46,076 nucleotides of DNA from Acetofilamentum sp. (GCA_020720625.1 DYOH01000019.1:1-46076), one strand, 5' to 3'. Counted from the first letter of the stretch, positions 15,676-24,452 are shown. The notes: a model not told the origin generated them from the sequence alone. Program-made: numbers and translations.

Positions 15676-16449
15676 CTAGCGCAAGTTTTTCCACCTTTCG
15701 GAATAGACGCTCATGGTGGCTGCTACGGTAGAAATTACGGCCACAAAACTACTAAACACTGAACCTATAAATGGAATCATCAGTATCAGGGCAAACACAA
15801 AACCATTGCCAATTGCTGTGCCTTTGTTTAGGCTCACTTCTCGCACACTTGCTTTAACGGATAACTTTTTGCGCTCGATGGCATAGTCCATAAACGAAAA
15901 GCCATAGTAGTAGGCCGATATGAAAAATAATCCTACAGGCACCAATAAGCCAACCAAAGGAATAAATCCAAGTAAAAAGAATAAAAGCATGAACCCAATT
16001 TCTTTGAACAAATTCCTAATTGCCAAAGAAATACCTCTAAGCACATCTTTGAGCATCTGGCTCAAATCAAAAGGATATTCGTGTCCGGTTAAAATTTCTT
16101 CCACCCGCTCTGAAAGATGCGAAAGCACCGGCGACAATATGATTAAGATGATAAAACCTGCGAAATAGGCAAATATCAGAAAAAACAAAACCTTAAATAT
16201 CAACCAGATAAAAGAAAAAACAAGGGTATTCAGTAATTTAAAATACCAGGCCGTTTCGTCGAATTTGAGCTTTGCATCAAGCCATTGGTCGGTGTAATCG
16301 GTAAAGTGCTCCGAAATGCCCATACCGGCAAAAAACAAAAGCAAGGTTAAAATCAAAGGTATGAGAAAATACCAGCCCAAACGATACTTAAAAATAAACT
16401 GAATGGCCTTTCCGTAATAACTTATGGCCGTACTAAAATCTTTTATCAT
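15676..16449 (-). CDS. EI24-domain (CysZ-like) integral membrane protein
   Basis: A 257-residue membrane protein with four to six hydrophobic segments. The N-terminal pattern F-x-x-A-I-S-Y-Y-G-K-A-I-Q-F-I-F and the later Y-Y-Y-G-F-S-F-M-D-Y-A-I-E-R-K-K are typical of the EI24/CysZ family. E. coli CysZ is a sulfate permease; other members have no known role, so transport is only suggested. It follows the asparagine-synthetase-like gene by 29 bases on the same strand and is probably the last gene of a three-gene transcript. Confidence 0.85.
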   Translation of the reverse strand: MIKDFSTAISYYGKAIQFIFKYRLGWYFLIPLILTLLLFFAGMGISEHFTDYTDQWLDAKLKFDETAWYFKLLNTLVFSFIWLIFKVLFFLIFAYFAGFIILIILSPVLSHLSERVEEILTGHEYPFDLSQMLKDVLRGISLAIRNLFKEIGFMLLFFLLGFIPLVGLLVPVGLFFISAYYYGFSFMDYAIERKKLSVKASVREVSLNKGTAIGNGFVFALILMIPFIGSVFSSFVAVISTVAATMSVYSERWKNLR

Positions 16450-16478
16450 GATGAAATTGTTTTACCTATCGGGTAAAG

Positions 16479-18050
16479 TTAGCATTTAGATTTCAAAAAC
16501 TCAAGATACCACAAACTCAGAATGTAATTATAAGGCAAAACTTTGTTTTTAATCAATTTCTTATCAAGTAATTCGCGTCTCATTTCATGGGTTAAAAATT
16601 CATAATTCATCCAATCGGCGGCTTTTTGTTTTTTGCGCTGATAATATTCGGGTAATTTTCTATTTACAATATTTTTTAGCGTTCGCCAACGAAAAGTTTT
16701 AGCGCTCAGTTTTTTATCTCCCGGAAACCAAATGCCTTCCTCCAGAAATAAATTGTTTAAAACATCATCATAAAGCTTCTTGTATAATCTATTTTCATAA
16801 GGTAATTGCCCAAAGAACTCTATCCATCGTCTGTCCCAGAAAAATAGCAGATACTCGAACTGAAAAAAACTAAAAACCCTCGCCGAATTAACAATCAACT
16901 TAGTTTGTCTTTCGCGAAAATCCCATTCTTCAGCTACTTTCCAAGCCTCATCGAAATGAAAAGCATCTGAGAATGAATTTTCCTCTTGTATTAAAATATT
17001 TTTTGTATGAGAAAAGAAGCTATTTTGCTCTTCGATAAATCGTTGAGCATCTTCTCTGCAATTTTGGCTGCCTAACCAAGGCCGAAGATGACTACCAGCC
17101 AAAAAATCGGCCGAATGACCAGGCATAAATACACTATTTTCGTCAGCCAAAGAAAGATTCTTAAGGTATTTTATGGCAAAATAATCTTGTAAATAGGGCA
17201 TTGCGCTTGCATTGGCGGCATATTGCAAATATTCATAAAGTTGTGCATCAAATTTTATCACATTAGGATCTTCGTAATTCACAAAAACCCAATCAAAGCC
17301 AAGCATTTCAGCCACTTTCTTAGATTTTTGAATTTCGAAGGAGCTTTTCCGTCCAAAGGTAAAGCAAAGCACATTTTTAAAATCAGATTTCTTTAGCAGA
17401 TAAGCTATTAATCTGGAATCTAATCCGCTACTCAAAGGCAATAAAACCTTCTTTCCTCTCAAAAAAGGCAAATAGTTTTCAAAAGTTTCAAAAATTAAGC
17501 CCTTTAACTGCTCCTTTGCTTTTGCATATTCCGTGTCAATTGTAGAAGCCGGAAATCGAAGATAAAAGGAATAACTCGCTTTTTCGGGTGAAATCCGAAC
17601 TATCTCAGCTGCTTGTGTTTGCTTTATATCGCCAAACAAGGTATTCCAAGTGGTACAAAAACCGTTTTTTGCAAAAATCATTTCCTGAGCAAAATCGAGC
17701 AAATCAAATCCTTGCATCTCCTTCATTCGCACCAAACTATCGGCAATAAATAGCTTATCACCCCTCATTTGATAATACAATGGGATGCTTCTAATTTGGT
17801 CGCTAATTATCCGGATTTTACTTTCAAATAATGATACCGCCGCAAATTGACCGTTCAGTTGTTCAAAATTTTCTGATTGCAATGCAGAATAAAGAAATTG
17901 AGCTAAGTCTTTATCTTTAAATATTTTATTTCCAAAAATAGCATAACCCTTTACCCAGACATGTAGCTGAGCATCATAAAAAAAATTCTCTCCCGAAAAT
18001 TGCACCTCCATGTGCGAATTTAATTCATCTAATCCTAAAAAAAAAGCCAA
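16479..18050 (-). CDS. Asparagine-synthetase-like amidotransferase without glutaminase cysteine
   Basis: A 523-residue protein with the two-domain plan of AsnB. The N-terminal part keeps the class II glutamine amidotransferase fold (L-N-G-Q-F-A-A-V-S-L near 65 and I-S-D-Q-I-R-S-I-P-L-Y-Y near 82-93). The chain begins M-A-F-F-L-G, so the catalytic Cys2 that must follow Met is missing. The C-terminal synthetase domain has a PP-loop L-S-S-G-L-D-S-R at 206-213 for ATP pyrophosphate release. Such proteins may amidate sugars, peptides or other acids rather than aspartate, using free ammonia or another donor. Located between a DUF5916 gene (50 bases upstream) and an EI24 gene. Substrate unknown. Confidence 0.82.
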   Translation of the reverse strand: MAFFLGLDELNSHMEVQFSGENFFYDAQLHVWVKGYAIFGNKIFKDKDLAQFLYSALQSENFEQLNGQFAAVSLFESKIRIISDQIRSIPLYYQMRGDKLFIADSLVRMKEMQGFDLLDFAQEMIFAKNGFCTTWNTLFGDIKQTQAAEIVRISPEKASYSFYLRFPASTIDTEYAKAKEQLKGLIFETFENYLPFLRGKKVLLPLSSGLDSRLIAYLLKKSDFKNVLCFTFGRKSSFEIQKSKKVAEMLGFDWVFVNYEDPNVIKFDAQLYEYLQYAANASAMPYLQDYFAIKYLKNLSLADENSVFMPGHSADFLAGSHLRPWLGSQNCREDAQRFIEEQNSFFSHTKNILIQEENSFSDAFHFDEAWKVAEEWDFRERQTKLIVNSARVFSFFQFEYLLFFWDRRWIEFFGQLPYENRLYKKLYDDVLNNLFLEEGIWFPGDKKLSAKTFRWRTLKNIVNRKLPEYYQRKKQKAADWMNYEFLTHEMRRELLDKKLIKNKVLPYNYILSLWYLEFLKSKC

Positions 18051-18100
18051 AGGAAATTCGTGGGTGCGAAAATCTTCCTCTGGCTTTGCAGAAACAAGTG

Positions 18101-20746
18101 TTACAACGCAATTCGATACGAAAATTTTACCATGAACACATTATGAGGCACACGGTTAAATAAATCAATATTATCCTGATAAAAATTAAAATCGCCATTA
18201 CTCACATATTGATCTCTGGTTTGCGACCATACAAAATAGACAGTGCTTCCTGGTGCATATTCCCAACGAATAACCAAATTCGACAAAAATTCCTTAAAGT
18301 TAAAATCGGGGTAATACACATTATAATCTACATTTCCGTCGATATCTTCATCTACATCGTATTGCTCATCTTCAGCATTATATACAAACTGCTCTGCAGA
18401 ATAGAGCGCAAATCTGTCGGTAAAGTTTTCAGCCTTTGGGTTAGTAATGTATTTAAAATCAATATACTTACCCGCTGCAACAAAAGGTTGTCCCCAATAC
18501 TGAACAGACAATTCGGGCGTAATATTATAATTGATTCGAATACTTAAACTATAAACTTTCTGGTCGATAGATGCAAAAACATAACGTTTTCCGGTTCCAA
18601 AATCCAAAGCATCCACATATTGCAATTCTTGTTTATATGCATTATACCCCGGAGTTAGTTGTATTTGCAATGTATTAGTTGGCCTGTACATAATACCCAA
18701 ATTCATATAAATTCTTTTTGATGAGTTCTCAAACCCTTTATTAAAACTCAAATTGTTTGTCAACCGAATTTTTTTCTGATTGTTAGTCCCCACAAACGAC
18801 CAAAAATTAATACTTCCGGGCATATTCATACTCTCACCACCTCTTAATTGACCATTAGAAATATGAGCTGCGTTAAAATTCGAGCCCATACTAAAATTCC
18901 AGTAGTTTTTAAACTCAGCATTTAGATTGATATTTCCGCCGTTGTAGGTATTTATCGCTTCAAAATTAAAGCCTGTCCATTGATTTATATTGATGTTCAT
19001 ACTTCGAAAAATACTGAAAGGCTCGTAAATGCGATATCCCATCCAAAACACTTCCATAATATCATCAGTTTCGGGAAGGAATCCTATATCGTTAATTTCG
19101 AAACCGGGAGATTTGGCGGCAATTGCAAACAAAAAGTTGATTTTGCCCCCCCCAATCTTTCCAATTTCTAAGGTACTGGCATAGCCCGAAAGACTTGTTA
19201 AAGTGGAGTCAACTTCTACATGCGTTGCATCTGGCCGCTGAAAATACCTGGCCGGCGACAATTGAGTTTCCAAAATAGCGGTAGAATCCCCCTGAACATT
19301 GGAAAACATTGTCCGAAATTTTATTTGCCAGGTTTTTTCTTTGAAATATTGGGCAAAATCAATCCCTGCGGTATAAGCACTTTTATGTAAATAATTCATA
19401 GGCGTATTCTCCAACCTTCTATTGGTAGATGTTAACAAGCCGCCAATGATAGTATTACCATTATTTATATCTTTTTGAATCCTTGCAACGGTGTAATTAG
19501 TTGTAGGCTCCACAATTTCAATGCGTTTGCCAGACAAATCGGAAATTTCGGCATCTTCTTCGGCAGCCAGACTCTCGAGCAAACCAATAGACCATCCATT
19601 CGATGTTTTTCCGGTAATCTTTGCAGCCGCCAGTATTTTTGCATAGTTGGGCATATCTGCATACTCATTATCTCCCAAATCCGGATAATGATGAGGCTTT
19701 CTTCCCACACGACGAGAATAGAACAGGTTTTGTTCAGCCAAATCCCCATCTCCAAACATAATCGGAAAACTGAGTATATTTCTACCTTCTATAAAAAACG
19801 GTCTTTTTTCTTCGAAAAAAGTTTCGTATGCGGTAAGATTAACTTGCGATGGATCGGCTTCCACTTGCCCAAAATCAGGATTTATCGTAAAATCTAGTGT
19901 CAGGTTGTTGGTCAAGCCAATTTTCCCGTCTAAACCTGCATTAAAACCAAAATCCTTTCCGGTAGCATAAGGATTCCCTTCTTCGGGCATATAGCTTTCC
20001 GATTTGGCAAGTGTGTAGGGGGTAAAATCGAGCGTTTTTTGAGGTTTAATATTGGAAATTCCATGTAATTCGCCGATATTATGAACCCAACCAGATGCAT
20101 TTCGCGCAATTGGCTGCCAAATAGACATCTCATTCTTTCGAAAAAGTGATCGTGCCACCTGAAACCCCCATACATAATTCTCTTTTTCTTCGAACCTAAG
20201 CTGAGATAATGGAATTTTCATTTCGGCCACCCAACCTTCGCTGGTAATCTGTGTTTTTACCCACCAAATCGGATCCCAATTTAAATCTTCGGTTTCGCCG
20301 TTGTTGGATATCAAATAATCCTGCTTTACACCGGCAGCACTCACCAAAAATGTAAAGGCAGTGCGCAAATCGTGATAACTATCAAATTGAATACCAACAA
20401 TATCACCATCAATTTCATCTCTTCGTGTCATTCGGCGGGTAATACTATCGGTATTTAGGTCGAAGGCCTTAATGGCCACAAAAATATAATCGTCGTTGTA
20501 AACAACGGCGAATTTTGTTTCTTGCGAAGGGCTTCTGCCTTCCAATGGCTCATACTGCACAAAACCACTCTCCCATTGTACATTTTGCCAGCAAGCTTCA
20601 TCAAAATGGCCATCAACGAAGGGCATTTGTCCGGATAATCGTTGCGTGTTGTAAACTTTCTTTGCGTTTTTTATCGGATTGGCCCATATATGGCTAAATA
20701 TGACCAACAGCAACACCAACAGAGAAATTTTTTTTGCGTGTAACAT
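18101..20746 (-). CDS. DUF5916 outer-membrane protein with CBM9-like N-terminal domain
   Basis: An 881-residue exported protein. A signal peptide (about 1-22, ending at W-A-N) precedes a CBM9-like beta-sandwich (about 35-225: F-V-D-G-H-F-D-E-A-C-W, then V-V-Y-N-D-D-Y-I-F-V-A and W-V-A-E-M-K-I-P-L-S-Q-L-R-F). The rest is the DUF5916 region, rich in alternating aromatic/polar strands (R-R-V-G-R-K-P, F-F-I-E-G-R-N) and ending V-K-F-S-Y-R-I-A-L, whose C-terminal hydrophobic strand is that of an outer-membrane beta-barrel. Function of the family is unknown to me. First gene of the minus-strand group, divergent from the Fe-S/NrfD/cyt c operon across a 280-base promoter region. Confidence 0.85.
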   Translation of the reverse strand: MLHAKKISLLVLLLVIFSHIWANPIKNAKKVYNTQRLSGQMPFVDGHFDEACWQNVQWESGFVQYEPLEGRSPSQETKFAVVYNDDYIFVAIKAFDLNTDSITRRMTRRDEIDGDIVGIQFDSYHDLRTAFTFLVSAAGVKQDYLISNNGETEDLNWDPIWWVKTQITSEGWVAEMKIPLSQLRFEEKENYVWGFQVARSLFRKNEMSIWQPIARNASGWVHNIGELHGISNIKPQKTLDFTPYTLAKSESYMPEEGNPYATGKDFGFNAGLDGKIGLTNNLTLDFTINPDFGQVEADPSQVNLTAYETFFEEKRPFFIEGRNILSFPIMFGDGDLAEQNLFYSRRVGRKPHHYPDLGDNEYADMPNYAKILAAAKITGKTSNGWSIGLLESLAAEEDAEISDLSGKRIEIVEPTTNYTVARIQKDINNGNTIIGGLLTSTNRRLENTPMNYLHKSAYTAGIDFAQYFKEKTWQIKFRTMFSNVQGDSTAILETQLSPARYFQRPDATHVEVDSTLTSLSGYASTLEIGKIGGGKINFLFAIAAKSPGFEINDIGFLPETDDIMEVFWMGYRIYEPFSIFRSMNININQWTGFNFEAINTYNGGNINLNAEFKNYWNFSMGSNFNAAHISNGQLRGGESMNMPGSINFWSFVGTNNQKKIRLTNNLSFNKGFENSSKRIYMNLGIMYRPTNTLQIQLTPGYNAYKQELQYVDALDFGTGKRYVFASIDQKVYSLSIRINYNITPELSVQYWGQPFVAAGKYIDFKYITNPKAENFTDRFALYSAEQFVYNAEDEQYDVDEDIDGNVDYNVYYPDFNFKEFLSNLVIRWEYAPGSTVYFVWSQTRDQYVSNGDFNFYQDNIDLFNRVPHNVFMVKFSYRIAL

Positions 20747-20939
20747 GACTATTCTTTTATTGATTTGAAATATAAGACGAGAGAAGAAAAAAAACGCTGC
20801 ACGAATCCATACATTTTTTTAATTAAAGATAAAGAAAAAATGCCTAAAAAAAATCTGAGGTTCCAAAGATTAATTCAGACAATAATTTGAGATTTGGACA
20901 CAAAAATTTCTCATCAAAAAAAAATAGCTATTTTTATTC

Positions 20940-20980
20940 AGTCTAAATAATAATTAAGACTAAAAGATTGTTAAGTCTTA
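20940..20980. promoter_or_regulatory. Candidate operator: three alternating AGTCT/AGACT half-sites
   Basis: AGTCT (20940-20944), AAGACT (20956-20961) and AGTCTT (20974-20979) alternate in orientation, with centres 17-18 bases apart. The right pair forms a perfect dyad, TAAGACT/AGTCTTA, with a 12-base spacer. The dyad overlaps the predicted -33 box of the Fe-S gene promoter, a position suited to a repressor or a class II activator. Confidence 0.45.
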
Positions 20981-20996
20981 TTATTTGCTATATTTG
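20968..20996 (+). promoter_or_regulatory. Bacteroidota-type promoter of the Fe-S/NrfD/cyt c operon
   Basis: TTG (20968-20970), 18 bases, then TATATTTG (20989-20996), matching the TTTG-N19-TAnnTTTG consensus. Transcription would begin near 21003, after an upstream in-frame ATG at 20985, which therefore cannot be the start; the ATG at 21027 is used. Confidence 0.65.
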
Positions 20997-21026
20997 ACTT
21001 TTAAAAACACTAAAAAAAATAAAGGA

Positions 21027-22004
21027 ATGTCTCAAGATACGCATCAAAACGAACTGAATGAGAACACACCAAATTCGCGCCGTGATTTTCTGCGCGTTGG
21101 TCTTGCTCTGGGCTTAGGTGCAGCTGCCGGAGGAGCAGCTATTTTAACCGGCTATAAGGAAGAAACGGCCAAAACAAAAATGTTTACAAACGATGGCCAC
21201 ACAGTAGCTCTTAACGAAGAACACCTGAACGAACTACAACAGGATGAACCATTAAGCCTGAATGAATTACAGCGCCGCGGACGTAATGGAATAAAAGGCA
21301 AACGTTGGGTAATGGTAATCGATTTATCAAAATGCCGCAATGCACGTCAATGTATGAGTGCTTGCCAGGCAGCACACCATTTAAAACCCGAGCAACACCA
21401 CATCAATGTATACCGCATGCAAGATAGTGAGAACACAGCGCCCTATTTTCAGCCCAAACCTTGTATGCATTGCGATAATCCGCCTTGCACAAAAGTTTGC
21501 CCTGTTGATGCCACGTTCAAACGCGAAGACGGTATTGTACTCATTGACAACGAACGATGCATTGGTTGTCGTATTTGTGTAGCGGCTTGCCCATATTCGG
21601 CCAGAGTTTTCAATTGGTCGGAACCTAAAAAAATAGATGGCGACGACGAAAAAGTATACGATGTAGAACTAAATGTGCCACAGAAAAAAGGAACTATTAC
21701 CAAATGTTTATTTAGCGCCGACCGACTGCGTATTGGGTTATTGCCCTATTGTGCATCTGCATGTCCAAATGGTGTATATTGGTTTGGCGATGAAAACGAA
21801 GATGCAGTTACCAACGGAACATCCAAAGAAACCATACGTTTTACCGAATTGTTGCGAGATAATGCAGGCTATACCCTTATGCCCGAATTAGGAACTAAAC
21901 CCAGAGTTTACTATTTGCCGGCAAAAAATAGATTATTCCCGTTTGAATTCAATGGAAAAACGAATCTGGACGAAGAAGATGCGCCACATTTATTTCATAG
22001 CTAA
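21027..22004 (+). CDS. Tat-exported four-cluster ferredoxin subunit (NrfC/PsrB/ActB-like)
   Basis: A 325-residue Fe-S protein expected on the outer face of the cytoplasmic membrane. The Tat signal S-R-R-D-F-L-R-V is followed by a Gly/Ala-rich hydrophobic stretch (18-42). Four Cys motifs follow: I, C103-x5-C109-x3-C113; II, C146-x2-C149-x4-C154-x3-C158; III, C178-x2-C181-x2-C184-x3-C188; IV, C227-x14-C242-x3-C246. Relative to DmsB/NrfC, motif I has Ala at the second Cys position (106) and motif IV has Ser (230), so two of the four clusters may be [3Fe-4S] or otherwise unusual. First gene of the operon, 36 bases before the NrfD gene. No catalytic subunit is encoded nearby. The start at 21027 is set by the promoter and by AAAGGA before the ATG. 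Confidence 0.88.
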   Translation: MSQDTHQNELNENTPNSRRDFLRVGLALGLGAAAGGAAILTGYKEETAKTKMFTNDGHTVALNEEHLNELQQDEPLSLNELQRRGRNGIKGKRWVMVIDLSKCRNARQCMSACQAAHHLKPEQHHINVYRMQDSENTAPYFQPKPCMHCDNPPCTKVCPVDATFKREDGIVLIDNERCIGCRICVAACPYSARVFNWSEPKKIDGDDEKVYDVELNVPQKKGTITKCLFSADRLRIGLLPYCASACPNGVYWFGDENEDAVTNGTSKETIRFTELLRDNAGYTLMPELGTKPRVYYLPAKNRLFPFEFNGKTNLDEEDAPHLFHS

Positions 22005-22040
22005 TTAATGATTGTTTTGTATCAGAAAAAATAAAAAAAT

Positions 22041-23408
22041 ATGTCAAAAGTTACATTATCGCATGAAGAGGGCAAACAGGTTTTAAATAAACTTAAAGAA
22101 GACCTTTTCAGGCCATTAAAAAATCACAAGGGATTTCAGCTTTGGGCTTTATTTTTAGCGCTTATGCTGATGCTATTTGCTTATGCTTATTTTATTCAGC
22201 TTCGCGATGGATTAGGAGTTACTGCCATGCGCGACTATGTTTCGTGGGGAGCTTATATTGCCAACTTTGTATTTTTTATCGCCGTGGCATTAATTGGCAT
22301 GTTGATAAGTGCAGTGTTGGGCTTGCTTAATATTGAATGGATAAAACCCATTTCGAGGATTGCCGAAATTATTGCCGTTTCGATGGCTGCCGTTGCCGGT
22401 TTGGTAATAGTTTTCGACATGGGACGCCCCGATAGGCTTCATCATGTTTTTTTATACGGTAGATTTCAATCTCCCATTTTTTGGGACGTTACTGTAGTTA
22501 CAACCTATACAGCCATTAGCGCACTGTTGCTGCTGATACCCATGATTCCGGATGCCGCCATCATGAAAAATAGTCTCACAGGGCTTCCCAAATGGCAAAT
22601 GAAAATTTATGAACTTCTGTCACTTAATTTCAAAGGTACCAAAGAACAATATCAATTGCTGCATAAAGGAATGCGCATTTTGCTAATCACCATCATACCG
22701 GTTGCCTTTGCTATTCATACAGTTACTTCGTGGCTATTTGCGTCCAGTTTGCGATACGGATGGGATTCATCAGTATTTGGTCCGTATTTCGTTTCCGGTG
22801 CTTTTGTTGCAGGCTCGGCTGCCGTAATTATTGCCATGTATTTCTTTCGCAAAAATTATGGTTTAAAAGACTATCTTACCGATTTTCATTTTGATAAAAT
22901 GAACCGCTTACTCGTTCTCACATCATTGGTGTACTTATATTTTAATATCAACGAATTTTTGGTGCCGGGATATAAAATGAAAACAGGAGATGCCATTCAT
23001 CTGGCTCAACTTTTTACTGGTCATTTCGGTATTATGTTTTGGCTTGTACAGATTTTTGGTTTGATTTTGCCCATTTTGCTTTTATTGTTTAAAGAAATGC
23101 GCAAACCCCTGCCGAGCATGCTTATTGCCATATTTGTATTACTAGGTGCTTGGTTTAAACGATACTTAATTGTTATTCCCACACAATTGCATCCACATTT
23201 GCCCATTCAAAACGTACCCGAGGAATTTACCACCTATATTCCTACTGGTGTAGAAATATTTGTTATTCTGGGGCCCATGATACTGGCATTAATAATTGGT
23301 ACAATTCTGGCAAAAATTTTCCCTATCATGCCAATTTGGGAAGTAGCAGAAAGTAAGGGGGTTAGCATAGAAACCATAAACAAGGAATTTGAATCTGAAA
23401 AAAAATGA
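22041..23408 (+). CDS. NrfD/PsrC-family quinone-linked membrane subunit
   Basis: A 455-residue integral membrane protein with about ten hydrophobic helices, related to PsrC, NrfD, DsrP and ActC, which exchange electrons between quinones and a periplasmic ferredoxin subunit. Family features seen: an early helix pair ending W-G-A-Y-I-A-N-F-V-F-F near 75, D-M-G-R-P-D-R-L-H-H near 125 (the F-D-x-G-R-P-x-R motif) and several buried charged residues. It is translated right after the Fe-S gene. Its stop codon overlaps an ATG (ATGA) that opens a 23-codon frame leading to the cytochrome gene. Confidence 0.9.
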   Translation: MSKVTLSHEEGKQVLNKLKEDLFRPLKNHKGFQLWALFLALMLMLFAYAYFIQLRDGLGVTAMRDYVSWGAYIANFVFFIAVALIGMLISAVLGLLNIEWIKPISRIAEIIAVSMAAVAGLVIVFDMGRPDRLHHVFLYGRFQSPIFWDVTVVTTYTAISALLLLIPMIPDAAIMKNSLTGLPKWQMKIYELLSLNFKGTKEQYQLLHKGMRILLITIIPVAFAIHTVTSWLFASSLRYGWDSSVFGPYFVSGAFVAGSAAVIIAMYFFRKNYGLKDYLTDFHFDKMNRLLVLTSLVYLYFNINEFLVPGYKMKTGDAIHLAQLFTGHFGIMFWLVQIFGLILPILLLLFKEMRKPLPSMLIAIFVLLGAWFKRYLIVIPTQLHPHLPIQNVPEEFTTYIPTGVEIFVILGPMILALIIGTILAKIFPIMPIWEVAESKGVSIETINKEFESEKK

Positions 23409-23476
23409 TGCATCAATGGCTTACATTTTTTTATGATGTAGAAAAAGGATGTAAATTAAAATACGAGAAAATATAG
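23405..23476 (+). CDS. Possible 23-residue microprotein or coupling frame
   Basis: Begins with the ATG overlapping the NrfD stop (ATGA) and ends four bases before the cytochrome c start. It encodes M-M-H-Q-W-L-T-F-F-Y-D-V and then a Lys-rich tail K-L-K-Y-E-K-I. No membrane segment or known motif. The exact fill of the gap suggests translational coupling; chance cannot be excluded because the frame is so short. Confidence 0.25.
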   Translation: MMHQWLTFFYDVEKGCKLKYEKI

Positions 23477-23480
23477 AATT

Positions 23481-24392
23481 ATGAGAAATACAATTATACT
23501 AATCATGCTATTCTGGGGTAGTATTTTACAATCGGTGGCTCAAACTCCCTGGACAGTTACCGACGAAGAAAAGGCCATAAACAATCCATTATCCATTGAT
23601 GCAGCATTACTTGAAAAAGGTTCAGATTTATTTGTCAAAAACTGCCAATCGTGCCATGGGCCTGTTGGCGAAAACAAGCCTGTGGCCCTAAGCCCTTTGC
23701 CTCCCGATTTAGGCAATCCGCAATATCTGAAAACCCATTCCGCAGGAGAAATATTTACCAAATTTACAGCCGGAAGAGGCGCCATGCCGGTCTTTAGAAC
23801 AACACTTCCGGAAGACGACCGCTGGGCCATTGTAGCCTATTTGCAGGATCTGGCAGGTTTGGCACAGTCGGCAAATACTCAGGCCAACGAACAGGCCACT
23901 GAAGCATTCGAAGGTAAGGGATTAAAAATGACAGTTTCTTTCGATGATAAATCCGGAAATATCATTGCCAATTTACAAGGAAAAGACGAAAACGGAGAAA
24001 TAATGCCTGCCGAAGGAGTTAAACTGCAATTTTTTGTGAAAAGATATTTTGGAAATCTGCCCATTGGCGAAGCCACAACAAACCAAACAGGATATGCCTC
24101 AGTAAAAGCACCTCAAGATATTCCTTCGTCGTTTGATGAAGCAATGGTAGAATTTATGGTAAAAGTTAAAGATGCTAAAAATTTCGGCGAAATAAATGCC
24201 GGAATTAAAGCAAACTGGGGCTTACCAAACGACCATAAAAACCTCTTGGCCGAAAGATCATTGTGGACAGTAAGAAGCATGGCACCGTTATGGCTCATTT
24301 TCACGTTCCACTCAGTGGTTGCAGGAGTCTGGATATTTATAATCTACGTGGTTTTTCTGATGATCAAACTAAGAAAAATTGGAAATCAATAA
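23481..24392 (+). CDS. Membrane-anchored monohaem cytochrome c with Ig-like domain
   Basis: A 303-residue periplasmic protein. Signal peptide 1-20 (cleaved after S-V-A), class I cytochrome c domain (about 38-125) with haem motif C55-Q-S-C58-H59 and likely axial Met102 in G-R-G-A-M-P-V, then a beta-sandwich of transthyretin/CarboxypepD-reg type (about 145-250) and a C-terminal membrane helix (about 268-294) with a short basic tail. As the last gene of the Fe-S/NrfD operon it is the likely electron exit or entry point to periplasmic carriers. Only one haem site is present, so it is not itself a multi-electron reductase. Confidence 0.87.
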   Translation: MRNTIILIMLFWGSILQSVAQTPWTVTDEEKAINNPLSIDAALLEKGSDLFVKNCQSCHGPVGENKPVALSPLPPDLGNPQYLKTHSAGEIFTKFTAGRGAMPVFRTTLPEDDRWAIVAYLQDLAGLAQSANTQANEQATEAFEGKGLKMTVSFDDKSGNIIANLQGKDENGEIMPAEGVKLQFFVKRYFGNLPIGEATTNQTGYASVKAPQDIPSSFDEAMVEFMVKVKDAKNFGEINAGIKANWGLPNDHKNLLAERSLWTVRSMAPLWLIFTFHSVVAGVWIFIIYVVFLMIKLRKIGNQ

Positions 24393-24420
24393 AAAAATAA
24401 ACGCTTTACATAAATAGAGA

Positions 24421-24452
24421 AAAAACCCGGACAAATATTAGCCCGGGTTTTT
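24421..24452 (+). terminator. Terminator of the Fe-S/NrfD/cyt c operon
   Basis: AAAAACCCGG (24421-24430) pairs with CCGGGTTTTT (24443-24452), followed by more T. It lies about 30 bases after the cytochrome stop codon and shows the operon ends there. Confidence 0.93.

Noticed and set aside
20937-20947. Solo transposable-element end (TTCAGTCTAAA matches the element terminus)
   Set aside because: Only 11 bases match and they coincide with the AGTCT/AGACT operator-like pattern; no target duplication or partner end is seen. A similar 11-base match at 15644-15654 is dismissed for the same reason.
21027-24392. Alternative complex III or nitrite reductase (Nrf) operon
   Set aside because: ActA/ActE-type multi- and monohaem genes, the fused Mo-like ActB domain and NrfA are all absent; only the generic Fe-S and NrfD-type parts are shared.
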